From Chitinophaga arvensicola (lineage in GTDB: Bacteria > Bacteroidota > Bacteroidia > Chitinophagales > Chitinophagaceae): 64,000 bases of DNA. Of this stretch, positions 1-8,224 are shown piece by piece. Within the stretch, counting starts at the first letter, position 1. Every line of letters begins with the position of its first letter. The stretch is from assembly GCF_900110835.1 (NCBI RefSeq), contig NZ_FOJG01000002.1, positions 3,178,698-3,242,697 on the forward strand. The letters are read 5' to 3'. The notes beneath the pieces were generated by a model. That model searched no databases. It saw only the letters and a list, made by a program, of their open reading frames with translations, and was not told the DNA's origin. The translations under genes and the position numbers were made by a program.

Positions 1-1
1 G

Positions 2-74
<73 letters not shown>

Positions 75-164
75 AGGTATTAAAAACTTTGTTATCTTAA
101 GAACTTTTTCCTTCCGATGGTTTCAGGCCGTTTGCTTTGCCCCGTACCGTTTTCGTTGGGATTG

Positions 165-194
165 CAAAGATAGGAAACGGACTGAAAACACAAA
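165..194 (-). promoter_or_regulatory. Bacteroidota-type promoter for tRNA-Gly
   Basis: On the reverse strand TTTG (194-191) lies 18 bases before TATCTTTG (172-165), matching the Bacteroidota -33/-7 pattern TTTG-N18-21-TAnnTTTG. It would start transcription near 158 and give a leader of about 84 nt before the tRNA. No gene is convincing in 75-301. A 61-codon frame there looks like chance. Confidence 0.6.
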
Positions 195-301
195 ATTTTT
201 TTTCGATTTTTTCTGAATATTTTTTGCACTGCTATGTATAACAACTTGCTGAAACACAATAGGGAAAAGCATTTCAAGAGAAAATCAGTAATACTTTTTA
301 T

Positions 302-1528
302 TTACATTCTGTTCGCTACTGCCGCTTCGCGAATCACTACCGGCTTCTTTTTCGACTTCTTCTGCTTGCCCCACCATACGTAGAAACCCGTTACCGGCAA
401 GGATGCGCAGATCAGGCTGATCACAAATGCGAGAATTTTTCCCGGCAATCCGGCAATAGCGCCTACGTGAATATCGTAGTTCATCGATATCAACCGCTCT
501 CCCCGGTTCCGGTGTGAATCGTTTGTTCTGCCCAGTAAAGCGGCACTGTACTGATCAAAATGTAATTCATCCGAGCCATAAAAAGTTTCACTTCTTTTAT
601 AGCCGCCAATAGTATTCACCCCGGCAGAGTCGGAAGCAGGGAAAATAAAAATACGTTTGGACCCTTTCAGGATAGGTTTTGCTTTCTCAAATGCCAGGTC
701 CAGCGGATTGGCACTGACCGGGTCAGCTGTTTTTTTGGAATGACGTTCTACAAAAGCGGGAGGTGTGGTAGTACCGGAGGCCACTACATACACCGTTGCC
801 TGGAACCATTTAAATGCCCATACCATACCCGTAAAGGCGATGATCAGCGCCACCAGCATCGCATAGAAACCAAGCACATTATGCAGGTCGTAATTCACCC
901 GTTTGAAACTGGCATTCCATTTAATTTTGAAACTCTTCTCCCGGTTGGCTTTGTTCCATTTCTTAGGCCACCACATGATCAACCCCGTAATGAGCAGGAT
1001 CACGAAAATAAAAGTGCCCCAGCCTATCACCGGCTGCCCGTACTTGTCGTTCAGCAACAGGCTCCAGTGAAGCCCTTTCACCACCGAAAAGAAATTATGT
1101 TTGTAGTCAATCTTCCCGGTTATCTTGCCGGTATAAGGATTGAGCATCACGGCTTCATAATACTCCACAGTACCAAAATAGGTAAGCGCCGTATCATTGC
1201 CCTTATAAGTCATGAATTCCCAGGCATTCGCCGGGTCTGCATAAGTGGTGATATTGAGTATGGGTTTATCCGGACCAAGCGCCGCCTGTGCTGTTTTTTT
1301 CAGCTCGCTGACCGGTAATACCGGTGTTTGCTGCGGGGTAACAAATAAGACTTTCCGGTAATAAACATCATTGATTTCTTTCTGGAAAACAAACAAACAG
1401 CCGGTAATCCCCAGCAACAGCACAATTAAGCCGGAGGCCATTCCGAGCCAGAGATGTAACTTATCCACCACCCATCTGAAAAGTGATGATTGACGCTTCT
1501 TTTTTACCTTATCCGTCCTTTTAAACAT
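302..1528 (-). CDS. PepSY-associated TM protein
   Basis: 408 residues of the PepSY_TM / PiuB type, an inner-membrane family with periplasmic PepSY domains. Some members are linked to iron uptake or flavin-dependent reductase chemistry, so the exact role here is unknown. A basic N-terminus (KKKR) precedes a membrane segment at about residues 27-50. A periplasmic domain follows, then helices near 168-190 and 218-240, a second periplasmic stretch, and a last helix near 365-390 followed by a lysine-rich tail. Histidines next to the helices (HLWLG, KGLHWSLL, YDLHNVLG, NYDIHVGA) could bind haem or metal, as in related oxidoreductase-type members. It appears to be transcribed alone. A weak -7-like GACTTTTG lies upstream. 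Confidence 0.88.
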   Translation of the reverse strand: MFKRTDKVKKKRQSSLFRWVVDKLHLWLGMASGLIVLLLGITGCLFVFQKEINDVYYRKVLFVTPQQTPVLPVSELKKTAQAALGPDKPILNITTYADPANAWEFMTYKGNDTALTYFGTVEYYEAVMLNPYTGKITGKIDYKHNFFSVVKGLHWSLLLNDKYGQPVIGWGTFIFVILLITGLIMWWPKKWNKANREKSFKIKWNASFKRVNYDLHNVLGFYAMLVALIIAFTGMVWAFKWFQATVYVVASGTTTPPAFVERHSKKTADPVSANPLDLAFEKAKPILKGSKRIFIFPASDSAGVNTIGGYKRSETFYGSDELHFDQYSAALLGRTNDSHRNRGERLISMNYDIHVGAIAGLPGKILAFVISLICASLPVTGFYVWWGKQKKSKKKPVVIREAAVANRM

Positions 1529-1635
1529 ACTTACTATCCCCGGTCAATATCACACCGGAGATACAAAAGTCGATGCAAAAAGCCAAATTTCCGGCTCGGA
1601 TCGGGAATATTATTTACGCAATTGGGAAAGATGGA

Positions 1636-1669
1636 AAATAAAAAACCTCCACCGGATAACCGATGGAGG
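1636..1669 (-). terminator. Rho-independent terminator of the 66-residue ORF
   Basis: Reverse-strand stem of about 10 bp (1646-1655 with 1660-1669, loop TTAT), followed by a run of T. It sits 27 bases past the stop of the small leftward gene at 1696. Confidence 0.8.
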
Positions 1670-1695
1670 CTGGATAATTATGTTAAAGCAGTCGC

Positions 1696-1896
1696 TTATT
1701 TATATTTTGGATTATACAGCGAGCTTTCCTGCACCTTTACTTCCGGTTTACCCTTGTATCTGTGCGTATAAAGTCCGTAGCTAACTCCCACGATGAAGGC
1801 CACCATACAAAACAATTGTACGTAAAACAGCCAACGGGAACGGGAAACTTTGTCTATAGTGATGTCGTACTTGTTATCTACTGTATTCTGTTCCAT
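1696..1896 (-). CDS. small single-pass membrane protein, unknown
   Basis: 66 residues, family not recognised. A polar N-terminus of about 22 residues precedes one hydrophobic helix (about residues 23-43). A short basic/polar C-terminus ends in YNPKYK. The presence of a -7 promoter element 19 bases upstream of the ATG and an intrinsic terminator just downstream supports a genuine monocistronic gene rather than a chance frame. No function can be assigned. Confidence 0.7.
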   Translation of the reverse strand: MEQNTVDNKYDITIDKVSRSRWLFYVQLFCMVAFIVGVSYGLYTHRYKGKPEVKVQESSLYNPKYK

Positions 1897-1915
1897 AATC
1901 AGTTTATTTCCGGTG

Positions 1916-1923
1916 CAAACCTA
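1916..1923 (-). promoter_or_regulatory. -7 promoter element (TAGGTTTG)
   Basis: Reverse-strand TAGGTTTG fits TAnnTTTG and is placed 19 bases before the ATG of the 66-residue membrane protein. TTCG occurs at roughly the -33 position instead of TTTG. Confidence 0.5.
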
Positions 1924-2001
1924 CATAATATTTTGAAATTTTCGAATTTTCCCCCGTAGTTATTTTACGGGAGAAAAAAACTTTTTACCTCCTGCTGCTG
2001 A

Positions 2002-3021
2002 TTAAATCAGTTCAGAAAACTGCTTATGCCCCAGGAAATAGTACCTCCAGATCATAATCCCGTGAAACACACCACTCATCTTCATCAGCTTCATTTCCGG
2101 CAGATTATCCTTTTTCACATATTTCCGGCGCCAGCGGTAATAGTCCTTATAAGCGCGGTAAATGGCGGCCATATCCTTTGGTTTTCCGGCCACCAGGCTT
2201 TTCACCCCCGCCAGTATATCCAGGAAGAAACGCTGCACCAGCACAATCCAGCGATCTTCGCTATGCAGGTTTTTCCACAGCATCATCAGGTTATTCCGGA
2301 AATTCAGGTACAGCTTACGGGGATTTCCCTGGGGTAAACTCCCTCCGCCCACATGAAACACCCTGGAATCAGGGCAATAACAGATCCGGTAACCGGCCCG
2401 CTGCAAACGCCAGCAAAGGTCCACTTCTTCCATATGCGCAAAAAAATCGCGGTCGAAGCCCCCCACCTGGTGAAAACAGGAAGAACGGATAAATAAAGCC
2501 GCTCCCGTTGCCCAGAAAATATCTTTTACATCGTCGTACTGACCATTATCCTTCTCCGTGGTATACAGGATCCTGCCCCGGCAAAAAGTATAACCGAGAA
2601 TATCCATCCAGCCACCAGCCGCCCCGGCATACTCAAATTCCTCCGGGTCTTTATATGCCCTCATTTTAGGCTGACAGGCAGCAATGCGGGCATCCTGTTC
2701 CATCAGGGCCACCACCGGCTCTATCCAACCCTCCTCTACTTCCACATCCTGGTTCAGCAATACATAAATATCAGCCTGTACATGCTGCAAAGCATCGTTG
2801 TACCCACCCGCAAACCCATCATTCTGCGGATTGCGGATGATCCGGATCTGCGGATAATGCTGCGCCACAAAAGCCACGCTATCATCCGTAGAAGCGTTAT
2901 CTGCCAGCACCAGCTGCAGGTTGCCGTAGGTAGAACGGCAAACCGATGGCAGGAACTTCTCCAGGAAAGCCTTTCCATTCCAATTTAAAATAACAACTGC
3001 TACTGATGGCAATACGGGCAA
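2002..3021 (-). CDS. family 2 glycosyltransferase
   Basis: 339 residues with a GT-A fold typical of GT2 enzymes that use nucleotide-sugars, often rhamnosyl- or related transferases for surface polysaccharide. The N-terminus VAVVILNWNG starts the nucleotide-binding fold, LADNASTDDS holds a conserved Asp, and LLNQDVEV is the DxD-type metal site (about residue 90). MEEVDLCWRLQRAG near residue 220 is the C-terminal acceptor/base region. No clear membrane helix is seen, and the C-terminal 80 residues are basic and aromatic, suggesting peripheral membrane contact. It stands alone, divergent from the sensor kinase 118 bases away. The sugar and acceptor cannot be deduced. Confidence 0.92.
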   Translation of the reverse strand: MPVLPSVAVVILNWNGKAFLEKFLPSVCRSTYGNLQLVLADNASTDDSVAFVAQHYPQIRIIRNPQNDGFAGGYNDALQHVQADIYVLLNQDVEVEEGWIEPVVALMEQDARIAACQPKMRAYKDPEEFEYAGAAGGWMDILGYTFCRGRILYTTEKDNGQYDDVKDIFWATGAALFIRSSCFHQVGGFDRDFFAHMEEVDLCWRLQRAGYRICYCPDSRVFHVGGGSLPQGNPRKLYLNFRNNLMMLWKNLHSEDRWIVLVQRFFLDILAGVKSLVAGKPKDMAAIYRAYKDYYRWRRKYVKKDNLPEMKLMKMSGVFHGIMIWRYYFLGHKQFSELI

Positions 3022-3139
3022 CTGATATTACGTTTATGCGTGAACAATTATTTTTGAGATGCAAATATGCAACAAAGGATTCTAATATTTGCGAATCATT
3101 ACATAATCAGGTAAGTCGAATAAGGCTTAAATTAGAAGT

Positions 3140-4288
3140 ATGTTTAAACAGTATATCGGATGGAAGTTCATACTGGCCTCCATGGCAGTGCTTATCATCG
3201 GCACTACCATTTGGTTCGTAAGTAATTTATCCCGCAACATCCAGGAAGAAGAAAGGAAAAAAGTAGCCACCTGGGTGGAAGCCAACCGCGAACTCCTGCG
3301 GGCCAGCTCTGAAGCCAACCTTAACCTGGCCGTAGACATCGTTACCAATAATACCACCATCCCCCTGATACTGACCGACGAAACCGGTAAGATCCTGGAT
3401 AGCCGCAACCTCGATTCCAACCGCATCGCACAGGACTCCCGCTTTCTCGCGTCAGAACTGCAGGCCTTCAAAAAACAGCACCCGCCGTTTATCATGGAGG
3501 TCGACAGCAAACAGAAGTTATACAACTACATCTATTACGGCGACTCCCTCATTCTCCGGCAAATCCGCTACTATCCGTATATACAGCTGATTGTAGTCAC
3601 CCTCTTTATCGCTATCGTGCTCTTTGCCCTGTCCAGCACCAACCGCGCCACCCAGAACCAGGTATGGGTAGGACTGGCCAAGGAAACCGCCCACCAGCTG
3701 GGCACCCCCCTCTCCTCTATGGAAGCCTGGCTCGAAATCCTCCGGGATAATGAAGCCAATGCCTCCATCGTCACAGAACTCTCCAAAGATGTCGACCGGC
3801 TGAAACTGATCACCGACCGCTTTTCCAAAATAGGCAGCGTACCCAAACTGGAGGAAAAAGACATCGTGGAACAGATTCAGAACATGACCAATTACATCCG
3901 AAAAAGATCTCCCCAGAAAGTAATGCTCACCGTTCACAGCATCGAAGAAGAGCTCCCTGCGATGATTTCTCCCCCGCTTTTTGACTGGGTCGTGGAAAAT
4001 TTATTAAAAAATGCACTGGATGCCATGGAAGGGAAAGGAAAGATCGATATCACCATCGAAAACCACCCCACCTACATCACCATCGATGTGGCAGATACCG
4101 GTAAAGGTATCCCCAAACTGAACTTCGAAAAAGTGTTCAAACCCGGATTCAGCACGAAAAAGCGCGGATGGGGGCTCGGCCTCTCACTCGCCAAAAGAAT
4201 TATAGAAGAATACCACCGGGGTCGCCTCTACGTAAGATCATCTGAGCTAAATAAAGGCACCACTTTTCGCATCCTTTTGCGGAAATAA
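3140..4288 (+). CDS. sensor histidine kinase
   Basis: 382 residues. TM helix about 9-29, a periplasmic sensing region of about 115 residues, TM helix about 145-166, then a kinase core with no recognisable PAS or HAMP domain. The H-box KETAHQLGTPLSSME places the phosphorylated His at 185. The ATPase domain shows the N box (ENLLKNALDAMEG), G1 (DVADTGKGIP) and G2 (GWGLGLSLAKRI). The protein should therefore be catalytically complete. No response regulator gene adjoins it: a glycosyltransferase is on one side and a tRNA on the other. It is thus an orphan kinase whose partner is elsewhere. The signal is unknown. Confidence 0.94.
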   Translation: MFKQYIGWKFILASMAVLIIGTTIWFVSNLSRNIQEEERKKVATWVEANRELLRASSEANLNLAVDIVTNNTTIPLILTDETGKILDSRNLDSNRIAQDSRFLASELQAFKKQHPPFIMEVDSKQKLYNYIYYGDSLILRQIRYYPYIQLIVVTLFIAIVLFALSSTNRATQNQVWVGLAKETAHQLGTPLSSMEAWLEILRDNEANASIVTELSKDVDRLKLITDRFSKIGSVPKLEEKDIVEQIQNMTNYIRKRSPQKVMLTVHSIEEELPAMISPPLFDWVVENLLKNALDAMEGKGKIDITIENHPTYITIDVADTGKGIPKLNFEKVFKPGFSTKKRGWGLGLSLAKRIIEEYHRGRLYVRSSELNKGTTFRILLRK

Positions 4289-4319
4289 TTGCCTTTTTCT
4301 GGAAATATGAATAAATAAA

Positions 4320-4350
4320 TTTGCTTATTTTAAAAAAGCCATTATTTTTG
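4320..4350 (+). promoter_or_regulatory. consensus promoter for tRNA-Leu
   Basis: TTTG at 4320-4323 and TATTTTTG at 4343-4350 with 19 bases between them: a full match to the Bacteroidota -33/-7 consensus. The start point would fall near 4357, about 12 bases before the tRNA. Confidence 0.75.
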
Positions 4351-4368
4351 CACCCCATTCTACCAGAT

Positions 4369-4452
4369 GCGAAGATGGCGAAATTGGTAGACGCGCTACT
4401 TTGAGGTGGTAGTGCCTGAAAGGGCTTGGGAGTTCGAATCTCCTTCTTCGCA
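4369..4452 (+). tRNA. tRNA-Leu (GAG anticodon)
   Basis: 84-nt class II tRNA. The acceptor stem GCGAAGA pairs with UCUUCGC, the D arm is GGCGAAAUUGGUAGACGC, the anticodon loop UUGAGGU presents GAG, the variable arm is long (UGCCUGAAAGGGCUU), and the T arm contains GUUCGAAUC. The discriminator is A. A strong promoter lies directly upstream and an intrinsic terminator directly downstream. Confidence 0.97.
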
Positions 4453-4459
4453 CGAAAGT

Positions 4460-4493
4460 AAGACCTGCTTTTCAGCAGGTCTTTTCTTTTTTT
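4460..4493 (+). terminator. intrinsic terminator of tRNA-Leu
   Basis: A perfect 10-bp stem (4460-4469 with 4474-4483, loop TTTC) followed by TTCTTTTTTT, 8 bases after the mature tRNA 3' end. Confidence 0.92.
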
Positions 4494-4637
4494 ACCCCCA
4501 TTCTTAACAATTCGCTCATCTCCCCTTAACCTTCTGCTAACAATTATTCAGCAACTTACAGTCATATCCCTGACAGGAGTATTATCCCATGAAAACCCGA
4601 TTACCTGTTGTTTGTTTTAGCCATTTAAGGATGCATG

Positions 4638-4669
4638 AGGAAGGATGGAGCACATTCCTTCCTTTTTTT
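4638..4669 (+). terminator. intrinsic terminator ahead of the DUF2130 gene
   Basis: AGGAAGGA (4638-4645) pairs with TCCTTCCT (4656-4663), followed by six T. It stands between the tRNA-Leu terminator and the DUF2130 start with no recognised gene of its own. It may end a short leader or small RNA, or act as a second stop for readthrough. Confidence 0.6.
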
Positions 4670-4688
4670 ATTCCGGCCGCCAATCCCC

Positions 4689-4696
4689 TATCTTTA
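4689..4696 (+). promoter_or_regulatory. possible -7 element for the DUF2130 gene
   Basis: TATCTTTA differs from TAnnTTTG at the last base only. It is just past the terminator at 4638-4669 and 22 bases before the ATG, so it would restart transcription for the DUF2130-HAD pair. Confidence 0.35.
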
Positions 4697-4718
4697 CGTA
4701 ATTTTTTACTGAGATACT

Positions 4719-6011
4719 ATGGGAACATCAATTACCTGTCCCAGTTGCAAGCACCAGTTTGTCATGGAAGATGCGTTTGCAGCGGATATAGCAAAAGAAA
4801 TGCGGGGAAAAATGGAAGATGAATGGCGTCGTCGCCTGAAATCTCTCCAGGAAGAAAAGGATACCCTCCTTTCCGAAAGGAACAGGATGGCACTTGAGCG
4901 CAAACAGATAGAAACACAAAAGGAACAACAGGAAGAAGAAATTAAGCGCCGTGTACTTTCAGAAAAAAAACAACTCCAGGATTCCCTGGAAGAAGAACTG
5001 CGTAAATCCATTTCCGCCGACCTGGGCAGCCAGCTGTCTGCTTTAAAGGAAGCCAACCAGGAACAGGAAGAAAAACTGAAAGAAGCCCGTAAACAGGAAC
5101 TGGAGTTCCTCCGTAAGGAACAGGATCTCAAAACCCGGGAACAGGAACTGGAAATCGATCTTCAGAAAAAACTCCTGGAAGCCCGTTCCGAACTGGCCGA
5201 TAAAATACGTAAGGAAGAAGCAGAACGCAACTCCCTGAGAGATACAGAACACCAGCTCCGCTTACGCGAACTCGAAAAACAACTCGAAGATCAACGCAAA
5301 CTGGCAGAAGAAATGAAACGCAGGGCCGAACAGGGCTCTATGCAGTTGCAGGGAGAAGTACAGGAACTCGTGCTGGAAGAAATGCTTCGCGCCAATTTCC
5401 CGTTCGATGAAGTAACTCCCGTAGGAAAAGGTGTTCGCGGAGCCGACTGCATCCAGCTGATCCGTAATCAGTACGGACAGGAATGCGGCCGCATCATCTA
5501 CGAAAGCAAACGCACCAAAGAATTTATTAAAGACTGGGTAGAAAAACTCAAAGCAGATATGCGCAGCCAGGGTGTAGAGGTAGCTATCCTCGTTACCCAG
5601 ACCATGCCGAAAGACATGGAACGCTTCGGTGAAAGAGATGGCATCTGGATCTGCACCTTCGCAGAAGTAAAAGCACTTGCCTATGTGCTGAGAGACGGCA
5701 TCATCAAAATATCCGGCAAACTCCGCTCCCAGGAAAATAAAGGCGACAAAATGCACATGCTCTACGAATACCTCACCGGTGGCGAGTTTGCAGAACAGTG
5801 GAAAGCCATCCGGGAAGGATTTATGTCCATGAAATTATCCATACAACGCGAACGCGATGCCATGGAAAAATTATGGAAAGCACGTGAAAAACAACTCGAA
5901 AAAGTACTGCTCAATGCCGCACATATCAAAGGCTCCATTGAAGGAATTGCAGGCAGCGACTCTGTAGACCTTCACCTGCTGGAAGATATCTCAGACGATT
6001 TACTGGAATAA
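4719..6011 (+). CDS. DUF2130 coiled-coil protein, possible PD-(D/E)xK nuclease
   Basis: 430 residues of the DUF2130 family, function unproven. A CPSC pair at residues 7-10 looks like half a zinc ribbon. Residues about 30-215 are a long Glu/Lys/Gln-rich coiled coil. A globular domain follows at about 216-335. In it Asp243 (RGADCIQ) and Glu262-x-Lys264 (IIYESKR) sit on predicted strands, with acidic residues in LVLEEML upstream. This layout is that of a PD-(D/E)xK nuclease core. The C-terminus is helical again. The cytoplasm is its likely location, as no signal or membrane segment is seen. It is followed after 10 bases by a HAD phosphatase, so the two are probably cotranscribed. Confidence 0.85.
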   Translation: MGTSITCPSCKHQFVMEDAFAADIAKEMRGKMEDEWRRRLKSLQEEKDTLLSERNRMALERKQIETQKEQQEEEIKRRVLSEKKQLQDSLEEELRKSISADLGSQLSALKEANQEQEEKLKEARKQELEFLRKEQDLKTREQELEIDLQKKLLEARSELADKIRKEEAERNSLRDTEHQLRLRELEKQLEDQRKLAEEMKRRAEQGSMQLQGEVQELVLEEMLRANFPFDEVTPVGKGVRGADCIQLIRNQYGQECGRIIYESKRTKEFIKDWVEKLKADMRSQGVEVAILVTQTMPKDMERFGERDGIWICTFAEVKALAYVLRDGIIKISGKLRSQENKGDKMHMLYEYLTGGEFAEQWKAIREGFMSMKLSIQRERDAMEKLWKAREKQLEKVLLNAAHIKGSIEGIAGSDSVDLHLLEDISDDLLE

Positions 6012-6021
6012 ACATTCACCT

Positions 6022-6651
6022 ATGCAACAAACCGAAAAGAAAAATATCCGCACCATCATCTTCGACCTGGGCGCGGTACTGATCGACTGGAATCCCCGTC
6101 ATCTCTATCGCCAGCTCTTTTCTTCGGAAGAAGAAATGGAAACCTTCCTGCGTGAGGTATGTACTTCCGACTGGAACGAAGCACAGGACGAAGGACGCAC
6201 CCTGGCAGAAGGTACCCATCTCCTCGTGAACAGTTTTCCACACCACGAAGAAAATATCCGCGCCTTTTACGGCCGCTGGTCCGAAATGCTGGGCGGTGAA
6301 ATAACCGGTACAAAAGAAATCCTGCAACAACTGAAAAGAAGCGGCAGGTACCATCTCTATGCGCTCACCAACTGGTCTGACGAAACCTTCCCCATTGCAT
6401 GGGAATTATACGAATCCCTCCATTGGTTCGATGGCATCGTGGTATCCGGAAAAGAAAAAATGCGCAAACCCGCCCCCGCATTTTTCCAACTGCTTTTAGA
6501 CAGGTATAACGTAGACGCATCTACGTCATTATTTATCGATGATAATTTACGGAATGTAATCGCTGCCCGTGAGTTCGGTATCGATAGCATTTTATTTGAA
6601 AACCCCGAACAGTTAAGGATAGCATTAGAAAATAGATCTATAATAATTTAA
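6022..6651 (+). CDS. HAD-superfamily hydrolase (YihX-like)
   Basis: 209 residues, a cytoplasmic HAD subfamily IA phosphatase resembling E. coli YihX (alpha-glucose-1-phosphate phosphatase). Motif I is IIFDLGAVLIDW with the nucleophile Asp15. Motif II is in ALTNWS, motif III is the Lys of MRKPAPAFF, and motif IV is FIDDNLRNV. A helical cap lies between motifs I and II. It starts 10 bases after the DUF2130 stop, so an operon is likely. The substrate is inferred from resemblance only. Small sugar phosphates are plausible. Confidence 0.88.
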   Translation: MQQTEKKNIRTIIFDLGAVLIDWNPRHLYRQLFSSEEEMETFLREVCTSDWNEAQDEGRTLAEGTHLLVNSFPHHEENIRAFYGRWSEMLGGEITGTKEILQQLKRSGRYHLYALTNWSDETFPIAWELYESLHWFDGIVVSGKEKMRKPAPAFFQLLLDRYNVDASTSLFIDDNLRNVIAAREFGIDSILFENPEQLRIALENRSIII

Positions 6652-6850
6652 TACGCTACGTTACTGATTGTCATTGTTAACCCTTGATTTACTTTAGGAT
6701 TTCCTTAACACTCCCCGGATAAACTTTCTGTAACAAACCCCTATCTAATCCGTTCAAAGAAGAGGAATACGGAAACATGAATGTCAGGATACCAACCTGT
6801 TTGGTCCATGACCGTTAACCTGTAGATTTTATTTTTTAATTAATACGCTA
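6648..6850. repeat. 11-bp direct repeat flanking an intergenic region
   Basis: TTAATACGCTA occurs at 6648-6658, overlapping the HAD gene stop, and again at 6840-6850, four bases before the ATG of the next gene. The copies are 192 bases apart. The enclosed stretch (6659-6839) holds no gene that can be supported. Confidence 0.5.
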
Positions 6851-6854
6851 GGAC

Positions 6855-7490
6855 ATGAAAAGAACATTATTTTTCATCAGTGCCGCTACTGCCCTGGTAG
6901 CGATGGTTTCATTCAGCAGCTGTCGTAAAGATCCATTAAAGGATATGACTAACGAAGAGTCGAGGATCTATATCACCAATCATGACAGCACCGCTAATTT
7001 TAGTTCATATTCCACTTTCAGTATAGTAGATTCGGTGGCAGTATTGACGCGTACCAGCGACAGTGCAAAGAAAGCATTGACTGACTACGATAAAAAATTA
7101 ATTGCCTCCGTGAGTGCTGCCATGCAGCAACGGGGCTATACACTGGTGGCCAAATCGGCTAAACCTGATCTGGCGGTGAATCTCACCCGGATCGACAATT
7201 CTTACACCAACATCTCCTGGAATCCAGGCTGGTGGGGCGGTGGTGGCTACTGGGATCCTGGTTACTGGGGTTATCCCGGCGGCGGATGGTACTGGCCTTC
7301 CTACTACACCGTTTACCAGGTGAATGAAAAACAGGTAGCCATCGACGTATTCGACCTGAAAAATCCAAAAAACAGCAAGTTTATAGCGGTATGGAATGCC
7401 CTGTGGCGCGGTTCAGGCGTATGGAGCATCGATAACATCGATTCCATGGTGAAGGCCTCTTTTGACCAGTCACCCTACCTGAAAAAATAA
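6855..7490 (+). CDS. DUF4136 lipoprotein
   Basis: 211 residues. A type II signal peptide ends in the lipobox FSSC, so Cys23 is the lipidation site and the mature protein is probably anchored at the outer membrane. The rest matches DUF4136: a Ser/Thr-rich beta domain with DYDKKLIASVSAAMQQRGY and a strand near KPDLAVNLT. A Gly/Trp/Tyr-rich loop (about residues 120-150) is followed by VAIDVFDLKNPKNSKFIAVW. The function of the family is unknown. It is followed 32 bases later by an outer-membrane beta-barrel gene in the same direction, suggesting a joint envelope role. Confidence 0.9.
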   Translation: MKRTLFFISAATALVAMVSFSSCRKDPLKDMTNEESRIYITNHDSTANFSSYSTFSIVDSVAVLTRTSDSAKKALTDYDKKLIASVSAAMQQRGYTLVAKSAKPDLAVNLTRIDNSYTNISWNPGWWGGGGYWDPGYWGYPGGGWYWPSYYTVYQVNEKQVAIDVFDLKNPKNSKFIAVWNALWRGSGVWSIDNIDSMVKASFDQSPYLKK

Positions 7491-7522
7491 TCTTGATTAA
7501 GAACTTTTAAACTGACAGGAAG

Positions 7523-8143
7523 ATGAAAAAGATAAGAAACTGGATATTGATTTTTGCAGGATGTTTTGCTGCCCAGGCAGTATCCGCACAGGTTCGTCCC
7601 CCTTTATCCGTAGATATTAATTATTCTATCACACAACCCCTCGGTTCCTTAAAGGACTATTCCGATAAAACCAGCTTCCGTGGCTGGAGCGCAGGATTGC
7701 AATACATGCTGAATGATCAGTGGTCTGTTGGTGTACGTTCCGGATTCCAGGACTTCTACCAACGTCTGCCACGCGCCGTATATCCCGATAAACAAGGAGA
7801 TGTATCTGCCGTTCAGTCACGTACCCTGCAGGTAATTCCGATCCAGGCAACCGTAAGCTATGCTTTCACCAAACCGTCTGCGGCCGTGATTCCATACGCG
7901 ACTGTTGGAGTAGGTGCTGCTAATATGAATTATGAAAAATATTGGGGTGAGTTTGTAGAAAAAGACAACAGCTGGCAATTCCTGGTAAGCCCTGAAATAG
8001 GCATCAACGTGCCTTTTGGAAAGGCATCGCCAGTGATGTTCAATGCCAATGTGCGGTATAATTATTCTCCTTACAAAGTTGGCGATATTACCAACTTTAA
8101 TACCATCCAGGGAAATATTGGATTGAAGTTCTCACTGAACTAA
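7523..8143 (+). CDS. outer-membrane beta-barrel protein
   Basis: 206 residues. A signal peptide of about 22 residues is cleaved after AVSA (mature QVRPP). The remainder alternates polar and aromatic residues in strands typical of the OmpW/OprF-like small barrels (SAGLQYMLNDQWSVGVRSGF, VSYAFTKPSA, NVRYNYSPYKV, GNIGLKFSLN). A barrel of about 8 strands in the outer membrane is likely. The role may be structural or stress-related and cannot be fixed. It is probably cotranscribed with the DUF4136 lipoprotein and closed by a strong terminator at 8186. Confidence 0.85.
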   Translation: MKKIRNWILIFAGCFAAQAVSAQVRPPLSVDINYSITQPLGSLKDYSDKTSFRGWSAGLQYMLNDQWSVGVRSGFQDFYQRLPRAVYPDKQGDVSAVQSRTLQVIPIQATVSYAFTKPSAAVIPYATVGVGAANMNYEKYWGEFVEKDNSWQFLVSPEIGINVPFGKASPVMFNANVRYNYSPYKVGDITNFNTIQGNIGLKFSLN

Positions 8144-8185
8144 ATCCTTTTGTGTCCATATTCTAAGAAGAAAGCGTGAGAGTGA

Positions 8186-8224
8186 GTCCCGTTCGTGTAA
8201 CCAGCGAACGGGACATTTTTTTTT
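8186..8224 (+). terminator. intrinsic terminator after the beta-barrel gene
   Basis: A 10-bp perfect stem (8186-8195 with 8205-8214) is followed by A and nine T. The T-run overlaps the stop codon of the converging apbE gene at 8223-8225. Confidence 0.9.

Noticed and set aside
92..277. 61-codon reverse frame next to tRNA-Gly
   Set aside because: It overlaps the tRNA-Gly promoter and has no signal or conserved feature.
740..1318. 192-codon forward frame antisense to the PepSY gene
   Set aside because: Shadow of the PepSY coding frame, with low-quality composition.
4589..4822. 77-codon forward frame before DUF2130
   Set aside because: It runs through an intrinsic terminator and into the DUF2130 gene in another frame. 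A shorter leader peptide remains possible but unsupported.
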